DNA of 50,426 nt from Desulfobacteraceae bacterium 4572_130 (lineage in GTDB: Bacteria > Desulfobacterota > Desulfobacteria > Desulfobacterales > Desulfobacteraceae), in the NCBI GenBank assembly GCA_002084425.1, contig NBLN01000013.1, positions 1 to 50,426 on the forward strand. Reading direction: 5' to 3'. Shown in pieces: positions 45,733 through 50,426 of this stretch; positions within the stretch are counted from its first letter, which is position 1; every line of letters starts with the position of its first letter. The notes beneath the pieces are model-generated. The model had not been told where the DNA came from. It worked only from the letters and a program-made list of their open reading frames with translations, and ran no database searches. Made by a program: the position numbers and the translations under genes.

Positions 45733-45832
45733 TTTATATGAAAGAATTTATAACTACTTAATATTCTTTCATGTTTCTTTGTGATGCAGACCAAGAACTA
45801 AAAACCAGATCTGTCTTATAGCAACTATTAAG
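45733..45832 (+). repeat. Two-hairpin repeat, copy D
   Basis: This is a full copy with perfect hairpin 1: ATGAAAGAAT (45739-45748) and ATTCTTTCAT (45762-45771). Hairpin 2 arms are TGATGCAGACC and GATCTGTCTTA. It ends with GCAACTATTAAG, upstream of gyrA. Confidence 0.92.
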
Positions 45833-45842
45833 ATAAATCCTA

Positions 45843-46925
45843 TTAATGTTTAGGTTCAACTATTGCCTGAAAACTTGCAAAATAGATATCCACAAGAGTT
45901 AAAAATAATGTTATTATAAGAGGGCCATAAATAATTCCAAGAATTCCATAAAGTTTTAAGCCTCCAATAATAGCGAAAAAAATTACAAGAGGATGTATCT
46001 TAACTCTGTCCCCCACAATTTTTGGTTTAAATACATATTCAATGCCCAAAGATAAAATACCATAGAATAAAATCATAAAAATTCCTGCTAGTATTCTCTG
46101 GTTAAGCATTAAAAAAAAACCACTAGGAATAAGAACTAAACCAATACCCACAATTGGAAGAAAAGCTAGAAATCCCATAATAACTCCCCATAAAAATGGA
46201 GAATTTAAACCAAATATAAAAAAAACAATTCCACCACAAATTCCTTGTATTAAACTAGCTAAACCATTTCCTATAAGTACAGCTCCTGCCATATCTTTAA
46301 ATTTTTTTAAAATCTTTTTATTATGCTCATCAGGTAAAGGAGAAAGATTATAAATATAAGATGCAAATTTTTCTCCATCAATTAAAAGATAAAATACAAC
46401 AATTAACATAAGACAAAAATAGGAAATTATTTTAAAAACATTTGATGCTATAAAACTTGCCTGTTGAAACATTGAAAGGCCAATAAATTTACCAATATCA
46501 GAAATATGATTAATAAAATCATCCCAGGAAAGGGAAGTTTGAAATCCCATATTTGCAAAAAAATCATTTATAATTTCCAGGGCATGATTGTTTTGAAGCA
46601 ATTGCTTAAGCTGATTTCTTAAAACAGCGTCTTTTGCCATGGAATAAAGGTCATATGCTTCCTTTGAAAGTATTCCTATAAAAAAAAGAACAGGAACAAA
46701 AATGACAAAAAAAATGATGGAACAGGTTATAATGGAGGAAAGTGTAACACTAAATTTCTTTAAGAAAAATTTATAAATAGGAATAAAAATACTTGTAAAA
46801 ACAAGACCCAAAATAATTATATCAAAAAAGGGAGCTATTAATTTTCCTGTAAGTAAAATAGAAACAAAAAATAGAAACAGAAAAAAAAAGAAAACAGCCT
46901 TTTCAGAAGAGCTGGTATTCCCCAA
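45843..46925 (-). CDS. AI-2E/PerM family membrane transporter
   Basis: The 360-residue protein has about seven to eight hydrophobic helices, matching the AI-2E (UPF0118/PerM) family. Diagnostic motifs are SLIQGICGGIVFFIFGLNSP, LWGVIMGFLAFLPIVGIG, and the C-terminal YGPLIITLFLTLVDIY. Proteins of this group export autoinducer-2, or exchange sodium for protons in some species. The substrate here is not predictable. It lies between two copies of the two-hairpin repeat, and its start is 80 bases downstream of copy E. Confidence 0.9.
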   Translation of the reverse strand: MGNTSSSEKAVFFFFLFLFFVSILLTGKLIAPFFDIIILGLVFTSIFIPIYKFFLKKFSVTLSSIITCSIIFFVIFVPVLFFIGILSKEAYDLYSMAKDAVLRNQLKQLLQNNHALEIINDFFANMGFQTSLSWDDFINHISDIGKFIGLSMFQQASFIASNVFKIISYFCLMLIVVFYLLIDGEKFASYIYNLSPLPDEHNKKILKKFKDMAGAVLIGNGLASLIQGICGGIVFFIFGLNSPFLWGVIMGFLAFLPIVGIGLVLIPSGFFLMLNQRILAGIFMILFYGILSLGIEYVFKPKIVGDRVKIHPLVIFFAIIGGLKLYGILGIIYGPLIITLFLTLVDIYFASFQAIVEPKH

Positions 46926-46980
46926 AATTTCACCATTTATTAAACAATTAATTATTGTACCTTGTTATATGGATATGGAG

Positions 46981-47078
46981 CAACTGCCATAAGGCATATC
47001 TGATTTTTGATTCTTGGTTTGCCCCACAACGAAATATGAAAGAGTATTAAATAGTTATAAGTTCTTTCATATAAAAAT
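46981..47078 (-). repeat. Two-hairpin repeat, copy E (inverted)
   Basis: Read on the minus strand: TTTATATGAAAGAACTTA, then ACTCTTTCATATTTCG, TGGGGCAAACC, ATCAAAAATCAGATATGCC, TTATGGCAGTTG. Same element as copies A-D, opposite orientation. Confidence 0.9.
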
Positions 47079-47106
47079 TTGTAAAAAATCAATTTTAATA
47101 AAAAAA

Positions 47107-47236
47107 ATGGCTGAGTAAAAAATTTAATGTACAAGATATAGATTTTTTTTTAATGGTAAGGTAATACATATAGTATTCTAAAGTCTTAAAAAAATCTATA
47201 TCAAAGTAGATTGAGAATTTTTACGGCGCCATTAAT
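47107..47236 (+). repeat. Second hairpin repeat, uninterrupted copy
   Basis: ATGGCTGAGTAAAAAATTTAATG begins the element. A perfect 15-bp stem pairs GATATAGATTTTTTT (47135-47149) with AAAAAAATCTATATC (47188-47202). It ends in AATTTTTACGGCGCCAT. The copy at 21893-23208 has different stem bases that still pair. Confidence 0.8.
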
Positions 47237-47249
47237 TTTTGTTCAAATT

Positions 47250-47405
47250 TTATTTGCTTGTACAACCAAGGACAGTAAGATAAAGAAGAATTTCAAAAAC
47301 AATAACATGAATAAAATTTCCAAAAAAATGAAAAACTATGCCGCCTCCCATAATTGCAGGAACTGCACTAAAAATTATAATTCCAAGTTTTCTGCTGATA
47401 TCCAT
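47250..47405 (-). CDS. 51-residue small membrane protein
   Basis: The reading starts at ATG 47405 (AAAAAAGGTGCTTTATT precedes it, with AGGTG as ribosome-binding site) and is too short to be listed by usual length cut-offs. The product begins MDISRKLGIIIFSAVPAIMG, continues GGIVFHFFGNFIHVIVFEI and ends LLYLTVLGCTSK. That suggests two hydrophobic helices (about 8-26 and 32-46), with small basic ends. Family and function are unknown. It lies downstream of the thiolase gene and before the repeat cluster. Confidence 0.6.
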   Translation of the reverse strand: MDISRKLGIIIFSAVPAIMGGGIVFHFFGNFIHVIVFEILLYLTVLGCTSK

Positions 47406-47478
47406 AATAAAGCACCTTTTTTATGTATGTTTTAAAATTCAATTTTAAAATCATAAGATGGCATTGTACTACAAAAAC

Positions 47479-47516
47479 GCTGCCCTAAAGCAGATAGATG
47501 GTTTTTACTATGCCAT
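47479..47516 (-). repeat. Two-hairpin repeat, copy G (fragment)
   Basis: On the minus strand, GGCATAGTAAAAACC then ATCTATCTGC, TTTAGGGCAG resembles the right half of the element (AAAAACCAGATCTGCC, TTATGGCAG). Decayed. Confidence 0.55.
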
Positions 47517-47518
47517 CA

Positions 47519-48805
47519 TTATCTTTCAATTATCATTCCCATTCCCATTCCACCACCAATGCACATGGATATAATACCTGTTGAATAATCATTTGTTTTG
47601 ATTTGATTTATAGCTGTAACCATTTGTCTTGCTCCTGTACATCCAATGGGATGACCAAGGGAAACTCCGCTTCCAAGCCTATTTGCCTTTTCAATATCAA
47701 TATTAAGCTCTTTCATACATCCAATTGCCTGGGCTGCAAAAGCTTCATTTAATTCTATAACATCAATATCATTAATAGACATTCCTGTTGTTTTTAAAAT
47801 TTTTCTAATAGCAGGAACAGGACCAAGTCCCATATAAGCAGGATCAATACCGCCGGAGGCAAAAGCTTTTATTATAGCAAGTTTTTCTAGACCCAGCTCA
47901 TCTGCTTTTTCCTCACTCATAAGAAGAACTCCAGCAGCACCATCATTTATTCCAGATGCATTTCCAGCTGTTACACTTCCATCTTTTTTAAATGCAGGTC
48001 TTAATCTAGCAAGTTTTTCAATGCTTGTTTCCATAGGACGTTCATCTTTATCAATAAGAATTTCTTTTTTGCTTTGTTTTACAGTAACTGGCACAATTTC
48101 TCTTGCAAATGTTCCATCGTGAACAGCTTTAAACGCTCTTGTATGACTTAAAAGAGCAAGCTCATCCTGATTTTGTCTGGTAATACCATATTTTTCAACA
48201 ATATTTTCAGCAGTCAATCCCATGTGATACCCATAAAATATTTCATAAAGTCCATCATAAACCATAAGATCATAAACATCACCAATTCCGGTTAACTCCA
48301 TTCTATGTCCCCATCTTGCCTTGGGCAAAGCCATGGGAGCATTGCTCATACTTTCTTGTCCCCCGGCAAGAACTACATCAGATTCTCCTGTCATAATTGC
48401 CTGGGCACCAAGAGCAATTGCCTTAAGTCCTGATCCACATATTTTATTAATAGTAAAGGCTGTGGTCTGCCTTGGAATACCTGCTTTTATCATTGCCTGT
48501 CTTGCAGTATTTTGACCTTGGCCTGCCTGAAGAACATTACCCATAATAACTTCGTCAATATTTACAGGGGTAAGAGAGTCATCATAATCAAATTCTTTTT
48601 TTTCTAGATCAATTATACCCTGCTCTTTAAGAGAATCAGGACCAAATTCTTTTGTTGATTTATCTGCCACAGGTCTTAAGCCAACTCTTTTTAATAAATC
48701 TTTCATAACAATAGAGCCAAGCTCAACAACACACATACTTTTTAAAGAACCACCAAAAGACCCAACAGGTGTCCTAGCACAACTTACTATCACAACATTT
48801 TTCAT
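47519..48805 (-). CDS. Acetyl-CoA C-acetyltransferase (thiolase)
   Basis: Thiolase condenses two acetyl-CoA, or cleaves 3-ketoacyl-CoA. Catalytic residues are C123 in NKICGSGLKAI, the NEAFAAQ motif, the histidine in GHPIGCTG and the C-terminal cysteine in SMCIGGGMG. The 428-residue length exceeds the usual 390 or so; about 34 extra residues (about 44-81, LRPVADKSTKEF...DSLTPVNI) sit between the first helix segment and DEVIMGN. That region is near the surface in known structures, so activity is probably kept. It is preceded by an AGGAGGC-type ribosome-binding site (complement of GCCTCCT at 48812-48818). The gene is alone. Confidence 0.93.
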   Translation of the reverse strand: MKNVVIVSCARTPVGSFGGSLKSMCVVELGSIVMKDLLKRVGLRPVADKSTKEFGPDSLKEQGIIDLEKKEFDYDDSLTPVNIDEVIMGNVLQAGQGQNTARQAMIKAGIPRQTTAFTINKICGSGLKAIALGAQAIMTGESDVVLAGGQESMSNAPMALPKARWGHRMELTGIGDVYDLMVYDGLYEIFYGYHMGLTAENIVEKYGITRQNQDELALLSHTRAFKAVHDGTFAREIVPVTVKQSKKEILIDKDERPMETSIEKLARLRPAFKKDGSVTAGNASGINDGAAGVLLMSEEKADELGLEKLAIIKAFASGGIDPAYMGLGPVPAIRKILKTTGMSINDIDVIELNEAFAAQAIGCMKELNIDIEKANRLGSGVSLGHPIGCTGARQMVTAINQIKTNDYSTGIISMCIGGGMGMGMIIER

Positions 48806-49130
48806 GGAAATGCCTCCTGATTGTTATTTTTTTTATAAAAAAATTTATAACAAATACAAATATAAAATACAAATAAAATACCTTTTTCTAAACATATTGA
48901 GAAGCGTGATAATAAATAATTAAAAGCGTTATAAGTATTTTTTTAGCGGGATTAACAGGGGTTGGTTTCTTTTTACTTAAAAGCCATTTTAATCTTGATT
49001 AAAGAAGAAAGATTCAAGTTTTATTTTGTCCTTTGAGACTCTCTTATTAAGATTGTCTGTTTTCTAAAAGACTTATGCAGAAAAATTACAATGATGACAG
49101 CTTATTTTAGACAATGTTCCAGAGTCATTT
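48806..49130. other. Intergenic stretch thiolase / M24 peptidase
   Basis: No gene is seen. Directly behind the thiolase start the sequence has ACAAATACAAATATAAAATACAAA-like iterated A-rich steps. Past about 49,090, base composition rises toward the foreign-looking M24 gene. Confidence 0.4.
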
Positions 49131-50300
49131 TCATATATCAATTATTGTTACTGCCAGTGGAGTACTGGTTAACATCTCACCTCCGTTTGGAGTGACTTTT
49201 ACAGGACATTCTAAACGCATGCCTCCAACTCCCGGTACTGTGATAGATAAAAACCCGACTTCAATGACATTTTCCTCAAGGACAATTCCGGTGAATTTTT
49301 CACTGTTACCAATAGGTGGATACCATTCGTGACCCAGTACACCCAACCCATGTCCGAAAAAAGGAACCGCATATTGAATATAACCACTTGCGGTAAGGTT
49401 GTCGTTTACAGTATGCCAGACTTCTCCGATAGTGTTTCCTGCCTTGAGTTTTGTTATCAGCGTTTCTGCCGCACTAAGGTAAACATCAGCCAGTTTCTGC
49501 TGCTCCTTGCTTGGTTTCCCAAGAATAAAATTATGCGAAAGATCAGACATAAAGGTTTGGTACATGGGATGAAAATCGACAATAATATTGTCACCTGCCT
49601 GTAGAATTTTGCCCGTAGGTTGGGTAGTACCGCACATTGTATACGCAGTCCGATAACCAGAAGCTGCTTCAGATGAACCTGTAACCGCTCAATGGTATTC
49701 ACTACCAAGACGCCTTAATTCCATCTCGCCAATTCCTATCATTTCAGCTTCGGTCATTCCAATTTTCAGTGACTCTCCTACCAGAGAAATAGCACTATCA
49801 GCCATAGCTGTGGCTTGCTTCATTAGTATGATTTCTTCTGGATCCTTGATGTAACCGGCCTGATCAACAATCTCATTGGCATTGACGAATGTTGCATCTG
49901 GCAGGTTTTCTTTCAAAAGGTCGTATTCAGTAGAAGTCAGATAACCTGTATTTCCACGGGGTGAATGCCCCAGCTCAACACCAATTCTACTTTTATCCCA
50001 TTTATTGTTTTTGATCTGATGAATGGCAATATCCAGCATATCCATACCCGGTATGGGCGCATATGCTGTAACCGTATCCAACCATGATTCAACTTTAACC
50101 CTTTCCTGGTCGATTAAAAAATTGATTAACTCCACATGACCATCTCTTGAGACCAACACAGCAGCTCGCCATGGTACAAAGGCACCTGATACAAAAGTAA
50201 CACTGACTATTCGTGTGCCAATTAACACATCAATATCCATTTGATCCATTTTCCCCTGGATTCGTTTTATTCGCTTCATATGGTCGATGTTAATATTCAT
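49131..50300 (-). pseudogene. M24-family metallopeptidase with an in-frame TGA
   Basis: The reading from ATG 50300 has 389 codons. The N-terminal creatinase-like domain spans residues 1-203 (MNINIDHMKRIKRIQGKM ... ELRRLGSEYH). Codon 204 is TGA (49689-49691), and the same frame then continues AVTGSSEAASGYRTAYTM. Metal ligands follow: D in VDFHP, D in SDLSHNF, H in FGHGLGV and E in EVGFLSI / RLECPVKV. Homologues typically read EYxW at the TGA site, so tryptophan is the simplest ancestor (TGG to TGA). GC is about 45%, far above the window, and codon use differs, suggesting recent transfer. Aminopeptidase P or prolidase-type activity fits the family. Confidence 0.8.
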
Positions 50301-50426
50301 GGAGCCGGTTTCCTTTGAAATATTATGGGAGCGTTAACTTAACTGTGTCTGGAAGAGGACACAATGTCAGTTGACAAGCAGTTTTCCAAAGGTTTAATGT
50401 GGTGTCATGATGAAAAGGAAAAAAAA
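50301..50426. other. Right-edge stretch with a small hairpin
   Basis: This is upstream of the M24 gene. GTGTC (50344-50348) and GACAC (50357-50361) form a short hairpin, and TGTCAGTTGACA (50365-50376) is palindromic. No gene start can be confirmed before the window ends. Confidence 0.3.

Noticed and set aside
49630-49691. Selenocysteine codon in the M24 peptidase
   Set aside because: Only very weak stems (three to four base pairs) follow the TGA, and homologues appear to carry tryptophan here. Kept as an alternative to test, not called.
50344-50376. Insertion-sequence end at the right edge
   Set aside because: A short hairpin and a palindrome are present, but no transposase reading is available before the window ends.

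Overview
The window is about 28% GC. Gene content and protein style suggest a strictly anaerobic, flagellated deltaproteobacterium, most likely in the Desulfobacterales. Pointers are a tungsten-type aldehyde:ferredoxin oxidoreductase, a FlgM anti-sigma-28 protein behind a textbook FliA promoter, PilM/PilN and a PilB-type ATPase, and a thiB-thiP-thiQ transporter. Taxonomy is inferred from style only. Intergenic stretches are long, and several loci are decayed (serC, rsmE, a DUF4365 gene, an M24 peptidase, an IS200-type transposase), so the genome looks as if it is eroding.

Layout, left to right. 0.5-3.8 kb: a minus-strand operon nnrDE-tsaE-lysC. 4.1 kb: tRNA-Pro(GGG) with a strong terminator. 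4.6-5.7 kb: queD and an HU gene. 6.0-11.7 kb: eight perfect copies of an 8-bp tandem repeat, then a giant beta-phosphoglucomutase / dead trehalose-phosphatase / GH65 phosphorylase fusion and otsA. 11.8-17.7 kb: nagZ, sbcD, sbcC. 18.2-19.4 kb: flgM and a small unknown gene. 19.7-21.9 kb: pilN, pilM and a small membrane protein. 22.0-23.2 kb: a decayed DUF4365 gene bounded by integron-like core sites and inserted into a dispersed repeat. 23.2-26.4 kb: a LysM protein, asnS and a methyltransferase. 26.6-30.9 kb: prfC, broken serC, serA, broken rsmE. 30.9-34.7 kb: thiQ-thiP-thiB. 34.8 kb: IS200/IS605 relic. 35.7-37.4 kb: the AOR gene. 37.5-40.9 kb: PilB-like ATPase with a cyclic-nucleotide-binding tail and an unknown protein. 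41.0-46.9 kb: pgk, a small Cys-rich protein, radC, gyrA and an AI-2E-family membrane protein. 47.2-48.8 kb: a 51-residue membrane protein and a thiolase. 49.1-50.3 kb: an M24 peptidase with an in-frame TGA and clearly higher GC.

Two things stand out. First, the trehalose locus: OtsA would make trehalose-6-phosphate, but the phosphatase domain in the neighbouring fusion has both motif-I aspartates replaced by asparagine. Its intact flanking domains (GH65 phosphorylase and beta-phosphoglucomutase) suggest phosphorolytic recycling. Second, a previously unlabelled family of about 98-bp two-hairpin intergenic repeats occurs at least five times in near-complete form plus two fragments. A second hairpin repeat occurs twice, and one copy is split by the integron-like insertion.
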